64,000 nt of DNA, taken from contig CP136066.1 of NCBI GenBank assembly GCA_032622095.1, positions 204,066,978-204,130,977 of the forward strand. Reading direction: 5' to 3'. Position 1 is the stretch's first letter. Each line of letters begins with the position of its first letter. The position numbers were made by a program, and so were the translations under genes. Below are positions 10,687 through 22,751 of this stretch, in pieces. The notes beneath the pieces are model-generated. The model saw nothing but the letters and a program-made list of their open reading frames with translations, had not been told where the DNA came from and did not search any database. Source of the stretch: Siphonodentalium dalli (lineage: Eukaryota; Mollusca; Scaphopoda; Gadilida; Siphonodentaliidae).

Positions 10687-11967
10687 ATGGAGTTGCAGAA
10701 AGCCTTGATATTGATGAGATACTACAAGTACTGCTACATCAAGGCAATCAAGCAGCTTAAATATTTTGGTAAGAACATACTCTTGCATTGGCTCCAGCTT
10801 CCAGGGCAAATTTTATAAATTACCGGCATATAAATTTCAGTTTATTAATTTTTTTTTATTTACATTAATTACTTAAATATGATTATATTTATATATTGGA
10901 TAGATTTTAACTTTTATTTCAACCTAAATTAACATCTTCGTCATTAAGGATGGAGGAAGTCAGAAGTAAACTTTTGATATCCCCCACATCTTTTTTACCT
11001 ATAAATTGTACATAATTTATCTAATTGTAACTTCCATGTGTTATTAGTACAAACAAGATACATCAATACAATCATATCCTCAGAGTCACCTGTAAATTAG
11101 CTACAGTAATTAGCAGGAATTTTGCTAGGCTAAAAAATTGCTTTATGCCAGAAATTTTACATTGGCTAAAAAGCATAGAATCCACATGATATGGTCTGAT
11201 CATATCAAAATCAAATGTCATCTATAGACTTTTATAGTTTGGAGCTTGGCCCTTTACCATGTCTAAAAATATGCAGCTTGTTAAATAGACACATTATTAT
11301 TAAAAATCAAGCCCACATTGCCTGTTGATTTTGAGTACTTTTTTTAATGTTGCTAATTACATTTACCTGTACACAAGTTTAACCTTGTTCTTGTGGGAAT
11401 TTATTAGATCAAATTAGTTAATAAAATATGTCCCATTTTGATTGAAGTGTGTATTGATATTATGTATCCGAGAGCTTTGCGATGAATGGCAACAAGCCAT
11501 ATTTCCGACTAAATCATGAAAAGTTACCCATAATTCTGCTGTGTTTATTTAAGGAGTCGATTACTCAGGGCATTATTGTAATTGAGCATATTGGGGCTAG
11601 TAGGACCTTATCCTTTAGTTGATAAATATTAATAAACTCTCGTTCCATCATTTCAGATTCGATCCATTCCAAACTGGAAAAGAAGGTTCTACAAGCTGTT
11701 GACAAACACAATCTACAAGGTGCTGTTCCATTGATGAGAAAGCTGACAGTTATCGAAGGACTCAGGAAAACATATGAAGTGTACAGAGAAGACAAACTCA
11801 AAAGCTTATATGATCTACTACGAGAGACTGTGAAAAAGCATCAAGTCAGAATAATTATCCGGGACCTGTTCACCAATACTCTTCTTCATTATCATGACTG
11901 TTTGCCTCAGAAGACATTCAACCATGGAGCGATACACGAATACTGCATGATGAAGCGACCTGCTTAA
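10687..11967 (+). CDS. Two-exon gene of unknown family, copy C (complete)
   Basis: Exon 1 is 10687-10768 and exon 2 is 11657-11967, with the GTAAG donor, TTTCAG acceptor and phase-1 intron of copy B. The predicted 130-aa protein is identical to copy B; the intron shows a single-base difference (acttaggg to actcaggg near 11565). This near-identity points to very recent duplication, ongoing conversion, or collapsed or duplicated assembly. The gene is the last complete copy of the array. Confidence 0.65.
11469..11578. mobile_element. Half-copy of the Tc1/mariner-like MITE in the copy C intron
   Basis: Same single-arm fragment as at 5544-5653, carried by the tandem duplication. Confidence 0.7.
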
Positions 11968-11971
11968 TGTA

Positions 11972-12184
11972 CAATAATGCCCTAAGTAATCGACTCCTTA
12001 ACCACAGCAGAATTATGGGTAACTTTTCAGGATTTAGTCGGAAATATGGCTTGTTGACATTCATCGGAAAGCTCTCACCGAGAGCTTTCCAATGAATGGC
12101 AACAAGCCATATTTCCGACTAAATCCTGAAAAGTTACCCATAATTCTGCTGTGGTTAAGGAGTCGATTACTTAGGGCATTATTG
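11972..12184. mobile_element. Tc1/mariner-like palindromic MITE (copy C)
   Basis: Same insertion as at 274-486 and 6047-6259, with TA flanks and inverted arms. Confidence 0.85.
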
Positions 12185-12885
12185 TACGATGTTTGTTATT
12201 TGTATGAATAGTGCTTGTGTATAGATGCATGAATCTGTTTCTTGTTGAACCATTAAATCATTTATTAATCAATAATAATATATCATCAATTTATAGTACC
12301 TTGCCCTTAGGTTCTAATAAGCTAATGCAATTAAAGCACCTGTGAAATTTGTTCACTTTTGTTACAAACTGTTCATGTAATAAAATAAAATGAATCCTAA
12401 TAATCAAACAAGCAGTCGCAGACGGCGGTATCCCCCGCCGAATTGTGCAGTTGGGGAAGTGCATTCTCAATAATGTTTACATTCTCAGTATGTGCTAAAC
12501 CAGAGTTTCCGCTAGGGGTCGGGGGAATGGGTCCAGTAGCTGCTATGGGGGAAACCCAGTAAATAATTAAATATATGAAGACCGATTTATCTGTAATTTT
12601 GCCATTTACCATACCGGTCGATGTATAAGTCGCAACTTTTTAACCCAATTTCCCTTATTAAAAACTTCCTGCAACTGATGGATCGGTATGTCATGAGGGG
12701 TATTTTTCATCAGGATTTTGAGAAACAAATGGCGATCACAGGTAAGCAACAAGACAAAATGCCGGCGCAAACTAAATCTAAAAAGATGATAAATCCGATA
12801 TTAAAAAAAAGAAATAAACAAACCCATTCTCACTGTGTCTGTGTGTCTTTATTTTATTCCCTGTCTCACACATTTATATCAAATT

Positions 12886-13690
12886 ATATGTATTAGTATA
12901 TGATAATTCAACTGCAAAAGAGCAGCAAAACATTGGGCGTCCTTGACCTGACTATAATAATCGTGGACATGTGCATGATATTCAATGACTGCGGTATAAT
13001 AGCTTTGATTATCTCTATTATTGTGACACAGTTAACTGCATGTGTCTGCAAACTTCTACTAGATGACGTCACATCGGAATGATTATCTAAGCCAGCCCGG
13101 GAACGAGCATTAGACAAACTCTTACTCTGAATGGGGCATTGACGCGAAGCCGCGAACTTGTGTATGTTGCACAAAGATTCTTTAATGATGATCGCCATTA
13201 GCCCAAGCGTTTTCATGCTTCAGTTCGCGACAATGAGGCAACCACTAAATTAACGATCCATTGCCCTAAAACAACAGTAAGCCAAGTCGCAATTTTATAT
13301 TACTATAAATGATACGATATTTGTGTGTTTCCTCATGCCTCAAATTATACACATGTTTTATACAAGTTGGAATAATGATGAATAAATTAGTACAAACGCC
13401 TCGTCAATATTCACGTCAAGATAATAAATGAGGCAGTTTTTATGATCCACGTTCCCATACTCTGAAGTAAATTGAACCAATGATATCTCCCTTGATAGGG
13501 AATTCCCCACCAATCACGTGGGGGGAGTCCCGTGGAACTATTTGTGGGGTGTCACTATTTATGGTTTGTTCATGCTGTTATTTTTTTTTTTCTGAAGATG
13601 GACTGTGTCGATTCCATTTGGTCATTATTAATGAAAATAGGATTAGATATCATATATAGCCTGCCGAGACAGACAAGACTGAATAAGTTT
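12886..13690. other. Intergenic, no supported gene
   Basis: Unique-looking AT-rich sequence after the array break. The short ORFs present have no domain, codon signature or conservation within the window. Confidence 0.4.
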
Positions 13691-14182
13691 TTAATAACGT
13701 CATTTATTTGTGTATGAGCGGGATTTCATGGCAAAGGTCGGCAGGGGGAATGGGTCCGGACGGCGGACCCGCAGTCGGCCTGGCGGAAACCCTGGCTAAA
13801 CAAGAGGTGGGATTTTGTCAAAAAGCCTGGCTTGCGAACTCATTTTAGGTACTGGTCATGGGAACTCATATACCAAATATCTTTGAAATCCGTTGAGATT
13901 TGTGGAAATGAGCCCGGGGATGTCGTCTATTTGCTATTTGGTAAATTTGACAAAAATAATAAACAAAGTCCAATAATTCCGGTAAAAATATCTGGCCAGA
14001 CCTGGCTTGCGAACTCATTCTAGGTAATGGTCAGGTGAACTCATATACCACAAATCTTTGAAATCCATTTACATTTGTTCAAGTTATGACTCTTACAAAT
14101 TCGGGACGGACGGACAGCCGGACAGAAGGACGGACGGAACACATTACTATATCCCCCGCAAATTTTTAATTTGGCGGGGGAT
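13691..14182. repeat. Interspersed repeat ending in a poly(GGAC)-like run and a CCCCC hairpin
   Basis: A module around 'cctggcttgcgaactcat' occurs twice (13826 and 14000). It is followed by a 'gggacggacggac' run and a strong inverted repeat, TATCCCCCGC with GGCGGGGGATA (14149-14182). The segment 'ggcggaaaccctggc' also occurs in altered form near 810, 38655 and 41710. This looks like the end of an unclassified transposon family. Confidence 0.5.
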
Positions 14183-14685
14183 AATAACTCATATGGAATA
14201 GGGTGTTACTTCTTAGTCTACTACTCTTGGAATCAGGGAAAATAGGCTCCATTTTGTTCCTATCTGACACAAAAATTGATAATTCACACAAAAAATCTCT
14301 TGCCTGTATGAATGACCCTTGAACTGTCAGTTTGCACCAATTGTGATATTCCTCTCGTATGCCGAGTTTGACGTCACCTGATGCCGGATCCTTAGGTCGG
14401 CTACTATTAAATTGAAAGAGACATGGCTATTATGGGGACAAAATCGTTATCTCCGGCAACATAGTGGGGTACATGGAGATTTAATACCTGGATGTCTCTT
14501 TTTGAACACCTCGGCTCTGCCTCGGAATTTTTCCATTTCAAATAATTTCTTTATGACCATCTAAACCTCTAAATTGGCATGGTATTAAAGATAAAATATT
14601 AAGATAAGATAAAGTTTATTTAAGTCAGAGGTAAAACATTACACAAGCTCTGAGCATTTGACCAACTAGAAGTGTCCGAAATAAT

Positions 14686-14873
14686 CAAGCCTTGAAATAA
14701 GGTGTCTGTCATTTGCAGAATGAGGTCCCCAAAGGGTGAATTTAGTGATGCTACCCCGCACAGCGGGCTAGCATCAACAAATTCACCCTCTGGGGACCTC
14801 ATTCTGCTTACACCTAAATTCACCCTCTGGGGACCTCATTCTGCAAATGACAGACACCCTATTTCAAGGCTTG
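14686..14873. mobile_element. hAT-like MITE with 8-bp target duplication
   Basis: The ends CAAGCCTTGAAAT and ATTTCAAGGCTTG are flanked by a perfect 8-bp direct repeat GAAATAAT (14678-14685 and 14874-14881). Inside are inverted blocks 'gcagaatgaggtcccc' and 'ggggacctcattctgc'. Same family as 49234-49367, 31985-32359 and 52391-52803. Terminal CA and an 8-bp duplication fit hAT. Confidence 0.85.
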
Positions 14874-14881
14874 GAAATAAT

Positions 14882-16263
14882 CTCACACATCACTATGCTT
14901 TATCAACTGATTGTAAGTCTGTAAGATGAACATGGGAGGAATAAATATTGTTTATAGCAACTGATTGTACGATGAACATGGGAGGAATAAATATTGTTTA
15001 CAGCAGGGACCAGTCTCGAAGTTACAAATTGGGACAAATCACTTCTCCCTATTTGCTTATTTAATACGGAGAAGTGGGCCATTATCATGGAAAAGTAATA
15101 ATGGCTGAAATTCACCACATTCCTATGATCCAATGGTTATTATGTTATACAAAAGCCCATTTATAAAACCATTATAATAAGTAATTACATCATTATAATC
15201 AGAAAATACACTTAAAATATTATGTGGGGACATATGCATACTGGTATATGAGAGAGAAGTCACTTCTCCCTAGAACACAAATAGGGAAAAGTGGCACAAT
15301 TTAGGGTGAAGATATCTCCCAAGTCATCTTCTTGGCTGAGCCATGATTTACAGTAACCTGATAAAAGTTAAACAAAAAGTGTTATGTCCAACCATATCGT
15401 TATCTTTAGACTACAAACCCTTGTCTCATTCATTAATATAGTATTCACAAAGGCCTGATATTAATTAAATTTGGGAACCCTATTTACATCTTTCTACTAT
15501 CTGAAATTACCAGATGACACAGGTAGTCTGGTGGATTTAGAATTGGACCCGGAAGAAATTGTTACTGAAGCGATTCTGGTGTCATTTGGTTTGGAAATGA
15601 CTGCAAAATAACATCTTCAAAATCCAACAAATTCCAACTTGGGCAAAATTCAGGAATCAAGATGGCATCCAAGATGGTTGTCAGAATATGGTTTTTCGTC
15701 ATATTATCCCTAAATCCAATATTAATCAGAGAGCAAATCGACCAATCAAAGAGAAATTGGTGATAATAGTCGATCAATCATCTAGGAAATCAATCTTCAT
15801 CCTGGATTCCATAAAACAACATACCCCATATGTGGCCACCAAAAAGGCCGTACAATTCTCATTTTATCAACATGTCCCACTATCATCATAAATCCACCAA
15901 GACATGAGATTTAATCTGTCAGACATGCTCACCTGATATTCGATCATCATGAAGATTTATTTCAGATCCACGGAAAACCACAAAAACCGCAATATGGTGG
16001 TCAAGATGGCAGCAATCTGTCTGAAAGCCTTGGCTTCCAGTCAAAGGACGAGAAATCATGCAGTGATCACATTTGAAAACAAGTAAAAGACAACAAATTG
16101 ACAATTTTTGAACTCCTCATATGCGATTTTCTAACTGAAACCACGGAAAAAGCAAGAAACTTCAAAGGCTGGGAGACCCTTCAGGACCGTCGCAAGAAAT
16201 CAAAGCTCATACATTTTTTTAAATGGTAAAACAATTATCACCTCCGTATCTATCACTTTACGA
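14882..16263. other. Intergenic, with a short local duplication
   Basis: A ~45-bp block ('gatgaacatgggaggaataa') occurs twice between 14923 and 15003. Around 15030-15310, 'cacttctcccta' and related words recur. No coding region is convincing. Confidence 0.35.
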
Positions 16264-16281
16264 CCCCCCCCCCCCCCCCCC
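16264..16281. repeat. Poly-C tract (18 C)
   Basis: Uninterrupted C run just upstream of a LINE remnant. Confidence 0.9.
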
Positions 16282-16284
16282 AAG

Positions 16285-16599
16285 ACAATTTCTACTCATT
16301 CGCATGACACAAGAGCAGATGGTTTGCTTGTCCCGACTTGGAACACCGTCATTTACAAGAAATCATTCTTACCATTGTTGATCAGCCTATGGAACAACTT
16401 GTCACAAAATATTCAAAATATCGACTTGTTAAGCGAATGCAAAACTAAATTGAACGAAAACTTATTATCCAAGCCAAGCTATGTTCAAAACATATACACA
16501 CAACCTGCCCAGTTATACCACTGCAGACTCCGTCTGGGTTGTAGTAACTTAAACGCTGACCTCATAACAAATCTTCTGGATATAATCACAGACGCGTAA
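16285..16599 (+). pseudogene. LINE ORF2 3' remnant 1
   Basis: The translation includes LLVPTWNTVIYKKSFLP, then ISLWNNLSQ and YHCRLRLGCSNLNADLI. These match the layout of the C-terminal end of non-LTR reverse transcriptase ORF2 proteins, where a 'P.A...WN.L' segment is followed by 'RLRLG.S.LN..L'. The frame ends before the usual Cys/His knuckle. It is a decayed insertion with no start and no RT core. Confidence 0.6.
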
Positions 16600-16634
16600 G
16601 TATTCACCCGCCAAATAGTAACAGAAATAAATAT

Positions 16635-17102
16635 ATGGATACGTTCTTACCGTCAGCAATACGCGCATGGAATAATATAGCTGTCTCAATAAAAGCATCA
16701 TCAACCGTGGAAGAATTCAAGCATCTTCTGAAGGTCGGTCATACTAATTTAGCTAAGTTTTATTATCATAGTCACTCTCGTAGAGGCCAAGTATATCACA
16801 CAAGAATGAGACTGGGGTGCAGCCATCTGAACAAAGATCTTGTTGTAAATTACGTAAGAGATTCCCCATTTTGCTCTTGTGGAGAATTTGTAGTTGAATC
16901 CGCGTACCACTTTCTTTTGCAATGTCCCCAATATAGTCAAATTAGAGCTGATATGATAGCCGCTCTACCATTTTCGCGAGCAGATGTGAACATTGATGTC
17001 CTATTATATGGGTCAAATGAGATGTCCGATGAAACAAATTCTATAATATTTGAAGCTGTACAACTGTTTATTATCCAAAGTCGACGTTTCGATAATGTGT
17101 GA
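16635..17102 (+). pseudogene. LINE ORF2 3' remnant 2 with zinc-knuckle-like terminus
   Basis: 155 residues in one open frame. FLPSAIRAWNNIAVSIKAS is followed by RMRLGCSHLNKDLV, then a Cys/His cluster with spacing C-S-C-G...H-F-L-L-Q-C (residues about 86-112). That is the typical C-terminal Cys/His-rich end of LINE ORF2 proteins. The RT and endonuclease domains are absent, so this is a 5'-truncated retrotransposon. Sequence to about 17580, including 'ttgttcaaataaa', may be its 3' untranslated region. The 91-aa remnant upstream has related motifs, so two related 3' ends lie in tandem. Confidence 0.7.
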
Positions 17103-17574
17103 GCTCCGTGCGCAGGGGGTCGTGTATGTGACTGCCGAGACGTATTTGGGGTCTAATTCCGTTTCTATATTGGACAATACACCATGATTTAACGCCATAA
17201 TGTGAAATTTAGATAATGACTTAGGGATTATTGTATACAGCATTAATCACACTTCTTTTCCACCTACTTTATTATCTTTCTTGTCTATTTCATAATCTCC
17301 TCCCTTCTATCACTCCTCCATCTTTCTGATCCCTGCACTCGCTTAACTAACTTCCCAACATTTATTTGAAAACACAGAACAATATTCAAATTCCCGTCCT
17401 CTTTACCCTGTAGCTGTCTGTATTGACACTCGCGGGGTAACATTTTTGGAGGAAAAGATTTTTATAAAAGCCATAGGCTCATGGCTTGTTATCTAATCCT
17501 CATTTGAACTATGTTTTTTTTCTCAATATGTATAATTGTCAATGTGATGTTCTGTTCTTTTGTTCAAATAAATA

Positions 17575-17757
17575 TTGTTTACACTAACAAATCATATTTG
17601 TGACGACCACAGGTGTGCATCTGGTGAGTCGGAGACCCCAAATCACTTCTTAACCGAATGTCCCCTATACATGGAAAGTAGACAAAATTGTTTCTGTTAT
17701 ATTCATACTTCATATATTATTTATAAAGACACTACTCATTGGATCTCAGAGCCTTAG
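17575..17757 (+). pseudogene. LINE ORF2 3' remnant 3
   Basis: A short frame with SGESETPNHFLTECPLYMESR matches the same C-terminal Cys/His module as remnant 2, but diverged and cut off. It starts right after the 'aataaa' at the end of the previous remnant, so it is a separate nested or tandem insertion. Confidence 0.5.
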
Positions 17758-18033
17758 TATTTCAGAAAAATAGCAATTGTTATGGCTGTCCAAAAGTTTA
17801 TAATCGAAACTAAACGGTTATCATAACTTGTGTTTACTCAGAAGATCATTATTGAGTCATGACGATCCACCCCTCCCGCCAAAATATCTCACTGGGTCTA
17901 ACGAAAAATAACATGTTACTTAACTAATCGTCGTGGTCATACACGTTATCGTTATCTATATCTTCAATAACTATTTTATATTTTGTCAGACAGGACGGGT
18001 GGCAGGAACAGATGAATCTATGGCTGAGACTTA

Positions 18034-18333
18034 AATATATTTATAAATGTATACACATTCCATGAGACAAACTTCATGATATATGGCCTCTGCTGCCAAC
18101 AAATAAATGCACCCATGAAGACTGTTTTTTGCTTCCTGTGACAAAGGATTATAAAGTTTTGAGCAGCGATCAAGAAGGATATTTTGGAGAGGGAGGGTTG
18201 TTAAATCTCTAACATGTTCCCTCTCAGGATGCCAGTGGTCAATCGCGGTCGCTTTTCTACACACCAGACAATGTTGTTTGAAACCAAAAAGCAATACACT
18301 AGATTGCAGTGTTTTATTCGACGGGTCGCTCAT
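18034..18333 (-). CDS. Possible fragment with a zinc-binding-like Cys/His pattern
   Basis: The minus-strand frame, read from the Met at 18333 (MSDPSNKTLQ...), gives HCLVCRKATAIDHWHPEREH, then a helix-like stretch and LLAAEAIYHEVCLMEC near the end. C-x2-C followed by A-x-x-x-YH-x2-C recalls a zinc-binding N-terminal module that I associate with repetitive multi-copy invertebrate proteins of unknown function. The frame runs further upstream to 18483, but that part looks non-coding. It may be a single exon or a decayed transposon-borne gene. Confidence 0.3.
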
Positions 18334-18596
18334 GTTGGTAATCAGTTTACTGCTCTTATTAGTTTTTACTTGCGCCAGTCCATACTGGACGCAAGTAATG
18401 TTTTCGGTCCGGATCTTTGTCTGTCTGTCCTTCCGGGAATATGTTACGCCATACCGGAAGTACATACTGTAAAAAATGAACACGCGCTAATATGAAATGG
18501 TTGCATCAATTGTAATTTAAATCCACATATATACTTAATTTGCATTGTTATCTGGTTTTATTTTGGTAACAAATCGTTCATAAATGAACAATATTG

Positions 18597-18722
18597 AAAA
18601 ATTTCAAAAAGTTCAAAAAGTTCAAAAAGTTCAAAAAGTTCAAAAAGTTCAAAAAGTTCAAAAATTTCAAAAATTTCAAAAACTTCCAATATTTCAAAAA
18701 CTTCACAAATTTCAAAAAACTT
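18597..18722. repeat. 9-bp microsatellite (GTTCAAAAA)n, degrading at the right
   Basis: The word TTCAAAAAG repeats with few changes and later becomes 'ttcaaaaat' and 'ttcaaaaac'. It creates artificial Lys/Phe-rich ORFs. Confidence 0.9.
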
Positions 18723-18827
18723 AGTAATTTTTATAGGCGCCAAATTACCATCCAAGACGTATACCCTTATAAACTGCGGGTCAGTCCTAGTAACGCACAC
18801 GTCAACGCGTTTGAAGTTTTCAATGCG

Positions 18828-19165
18828 AATGTCACTTTAACATTATCCCACAGTGAGTGCATAGTGTCACTTTAACATTCATCCATAGTGAGTGCCTTGT
18901 GTCACTTTAACAATCATCCCCCGTGAGAGCCTATTGTCCCTTTACTATTCAAATACTGAGTGCATTTTGTCCCTTTAATATTCAGGGCGGAAGCTGCCCA
19001 TCGTTCATCGAGTTCATCACGTGATATACATGTAGATAATACATCGTTCACATGGAGAGACTTCGTTCAGCGAGCGCAGTGTGTCACTTTAACATTCAAG
19101 ACTGAAGCTATCCCCATCAAGGTCCTCACGTAATATACATGTAGATAATACACCATGCATCGGAG
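18828..19165. repeat. Degenerate ~42-bp tandem repeat, then a ~110-bp duplication
   Basis: The phrase 'gtcactttaacattca...agtgagtgc' recurs about five times from 18828 to 18990 with drift to 'gtccctttaatattc'. A second pair shares 'atatacatgtagataataca' at about 19023 and 19134. Nothing suggests coding. Confidence 0.7.
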
Positions 19166-19736
19166 CGGCCTAAATCTGATAGTTGGTTAACAGGTAAAAA
19201 ACACTACCAATATGTCTCACCTGTAATTAGATCGGATAGAGTTATCGTTCCTAATATGCAGCCAACTGGGGTCCATATCATCATAACAGGGATATTATGT
19301 CCGTACACACAACTATTTCAGCGATGGATGAACAGAGATTTGATATCTAGATTTTTTTTATCGATCTCTCAAACGAGGGGCCAGCACCCGTGGTTCAAAC
19401 TGTTGTTGGCAAGACACCACACAACATGCCAAATGTGTGATGGGCGCAAGTATAGGCAGCTCCAGTGAGTGCATTCTAGTTTTCAATGTATTTGTGAAGA
19501 CGCTACGGGACACTGCGGATACATTCCCTGTCTCCCAAGGAGAAAATGTTTCAATGTCGGCCTTGTCCAATTGTCAAACCAATCGATGAGAGTGGCGATG
19601 CTTTCATCACCAACATTGACTGAAGCTTTCTTTGAGCATTGCAGAAAGCACCATCGCAAATGAACTGTTATCCTCAGTGTAAGCTCCACAGGAGCTTATG
19701 TGCTCATTCTTACAGCTCTATTTTAGCATAAGAAAT
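19166..19736. other. Intergenic, no supported gene
   Basis: Several overlapping ORFs of about 65-70 codons lie on both strands, but none has a domain or conservation. Confidence 0.35.
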
Positions 19737-21836
19737 AAACGAGAGGCCGATCACGATCGGCAGATGTTAACCCATCCCTTGGCGATAAAAATTTACTATG
19801 CTTGGAATCATAAATGAGAGTTTTGGTGTTGAATTATAGAGTATACTGTTATGTACTATTATAGGCAAATGTACATGTACATAACAAAAACTATTGGAAT
19901 TTATGGGTCACTGGCATTTATAAAAGAGAATGCACTGGTACAGTATCTGTAATGCTAAGCCACCACAAGCCTTGGGTTAAATGTGAAAGGTGTGACCTGG
20001 ACATGGAATACTTATGTTAAGTTTACAATAATAATGTGTCAAATTCTACCAACAATATAGTATACAGATAAGCCACCTCACTGTTGACCCATTAATACCA
20101 ATCATATAGCAGAGCTGTCAACAAGTCACAGGAATTGTTTATGTTGAACACTGAGTCACTGACGTCTCTATTAAACCAATAACAATTATAATGACCTCAG
20201 ACCATCTGAAGATAGAGACATCAGAAAATAATACTCCAAAGGCATGGGATGGAATTGGTGAATTGTATTTAATGTTGCTCCAAACAGATTTACCTGTACA
20301 TATCACAAGATTTTTGACAGATTTAAACAAATTTAGTGTGGTGATTTGGGGTACCCTTGGCAGAGTTATAATGATGTTAGTTTTTCAAATTTTTTTAACT
20401 TAAAACAATATTGTTTTTAATTATTTAAAAAAATTAAAGGGACACATTGGGAACCTTTTTCTCAACTTGTATCATAATCATCAATATCTAAATGAAAACA
20501 AATGAAAGAGTCAATGACATTTTTTTTATTATTATTATAAAAGTTAAAAATATATTTTTTTTCTTCAATTTTTTTCCTTCAAAATAAATCGGATCAAACC
20601 CATATTCGAACTCGCTCAGTATTTTGGCCTGTGAAACTCACATACCAATTTTTTTTCCAATCAGATAAAAATGTTAGAGTTATGGCAGAATGTGTTAATT
20701 CTAAGTGGAAAAAGGGCCATAACTCTGTAACAAAATCTTGGATCAAACCCAAATTCAAACTCGATGAAACCCATATACAATATTTGGTTCCGATCGGATA
20801 GAAAATGTTTGAGTTATCGCATTATGTACTGACATACCAAAGTTACATACATCTCAATAAAATGAGATATATCAGATGAAAGGTATTTCTATTAAGTATC
20901 AGGAATGTTGAGAAGGGTTCATTTTAACTATAAAAGTCCATACTGTACATAAAGTGAATGGGATATAATAGGAGAATGACTACATGAAAAATATACAAGA
21001 CCAGGGTTAACAATTTTAACTCTATAAAATTAGGGGACTGTATGTCACTTGAACAATGCATTGATAGGCTAAATCTGACAGAGAGCTGCCTGGGAGTCCT
21101 GAGCCAACAGGGTCCACACACTATGGAAATGCAATAAACAACAGATGGCTAGCAGCAGTGAATATCAGATTTCATTATCAATAATAGAGTTTAACTCTAG
21201 TCTCTTTCTCACAGATACCACAGTTAATTATAAGCTAGTTCTGGTTATATATTGTCACCAAATCTCAAATCTGTTCAATTCTAAGTTAAAACAGGGCCAT
21301 AACTCTGGTATAAAAAACAGGATCTGACCCATATTCAAACTCGATCTGTATTTTGAGTTGACAAACACACATACCAAATTTGGTTCCTATCAGATGAAAA
21401 CTAGTAGATATATTGAAGCATGCATGAATTCTATGTCAAAGGGCCATAACTCCATTAAAAATAATCTGATCAAACCCATATTCGAACTCGAACTGTATGT
21501 TAGGTGGAGAAACTGACATACCAAATTTGGTTCTGATCTGATCATCAGTTCTGATCAGATCCTTTTTTTTTTAGTTATCATAGAATTTGTGAATTCTAAG
21601 TCGAAAAAGGGCCATAACTCCGTAAATAAAACTCCGATCAAATCCATATTCGAACTCGATCTGTATTTTGGGCCAAGAAACTTACATACCAAATTTTGTT
21701 CCGATCAGATAGAAAATATTTCAGTTATCGCACCATGCGTAAAGTGTCTACAGACAGACAGACGGACGGACTAACGACGAGTGGTCAATCCGGACAACGA
21801 CACTATGTTTACCATACTATGGTATGGGTAAACATA
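19737..21836. repeat. ~2.1 kb interspersed repeat (inverted partner at 43714-45741)
   Basis: The left end is 'aaacgagaggccgatcacga', including the palindrome GCCGATCACGATCGGC. The right end is near 'tttaccatactatggtatgg'. The same sequence appears reverse-complemented at 43714-45741, where it is shorter in the middle and split by an hAT-like element. Between 20560 and 21745 a ~150-bp degenerate module ('gggccataactc... tcaaacccatattcgaactcg... ttggttccgatcagat') is repeated about four to five times. No transposase frame is visible; the class is undetermined. Confidence 0.7.
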
Positions 21837-22316
21837 AAAAGGGCAAACTACTAAAAATTTACTCTTTTTTTAATAGAACAGTTGTCTAACATTGAGGAAC
21901 TCCAAAAACATTTCCAGAATTGGATTTTCTTGGAGGGTGGATATGTTAATCTACAGTGTTCCACAAGTCTAATGACACCAAAATCACTTCAGTAACAATT
22001 TCTTACCGTTTCGGCCCTGAAATTGGCTAAATCAACTTGACTAAGGATCATTGAACATTTATTTTTTTAAATTGTATATCAAAATAATTTTAGTTTCAGA
22101 TATGGTTCAGATTTTAATATAACTATATGAACTGATTTCAATGGCATTATGCTATCTGTTATAAAAATCATAATTAATGATTGACACCAGTAAATACCGG
22201 TACATCAGAATCCTGTGGAAAAAATCCAAAACATAGCACATGCCTGTAGCATTTAGCACAAAGTGCCAGCATATGAAAATAATGAAATGCAACACCAGTA
22301 TTAAACTGGAAAAACA
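21837..22316. other. Intergenic, no supported gene
   Basis: AT-rich spacer before the copy D segment. Nothing recognisable. Confidence 0.35.
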
Positions 22317-22751
22317 TAGACTGACATTCACACCTGTCCCCTAAACAAGCTTGTGAAGACCAACAAAGGCTTTTACCATCAGACAACAACCTAATGACAC
22401 AGGTAGAAACAAAGGCAGGCTTGTTTATACAAGAGTGTAACAACACATTCATTAACTGTCACCAGCATCCTATACATGGCTGCATACCTGTGCATAGGCA
22501 ATCAGTGGTTACATCAAAGGTGTGGGCAGTTGGTGCAGAAACCACACCCCTTTAATGGGGGGATAATCCCCAGACATCTAAGAAGATAAGAAGGATGTTG
22601 TGGCCACTATAACAACACATTTTATCAATAAATACCCCTGGGTCCCATGTTTTGTCCATATTCCATTCAGCTCTTACCTGTGTTCACCTGTCCAGTATTT
22701 GCCTTACCTGTGTTCACCTGTCCAGTATTTGCCTATTTGATTCTTGTTATG

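Larger units (their letters stand above)
1..12885. repeat. Tandem array of a ~5.8-5.9 kb gene-bearing unit (A partial, B complete, C truncated)
   Basis: Position 1 aligns to 5774 and 5774 to 11699, with only scattered single-base differences. Copy C stops matching after 'cacacatttatatca' at about 12885, before its poly-C block and MADF/BESS-like gene. The array starts upstream of the window. Confidence 0.95.

Noticed and set aside
18558-18875. Lys/Phe-rich and Glu/Phe/Leu-rich ORFs
   Set aside because: Produced by a 9-bp microsatellite on opposite strands.
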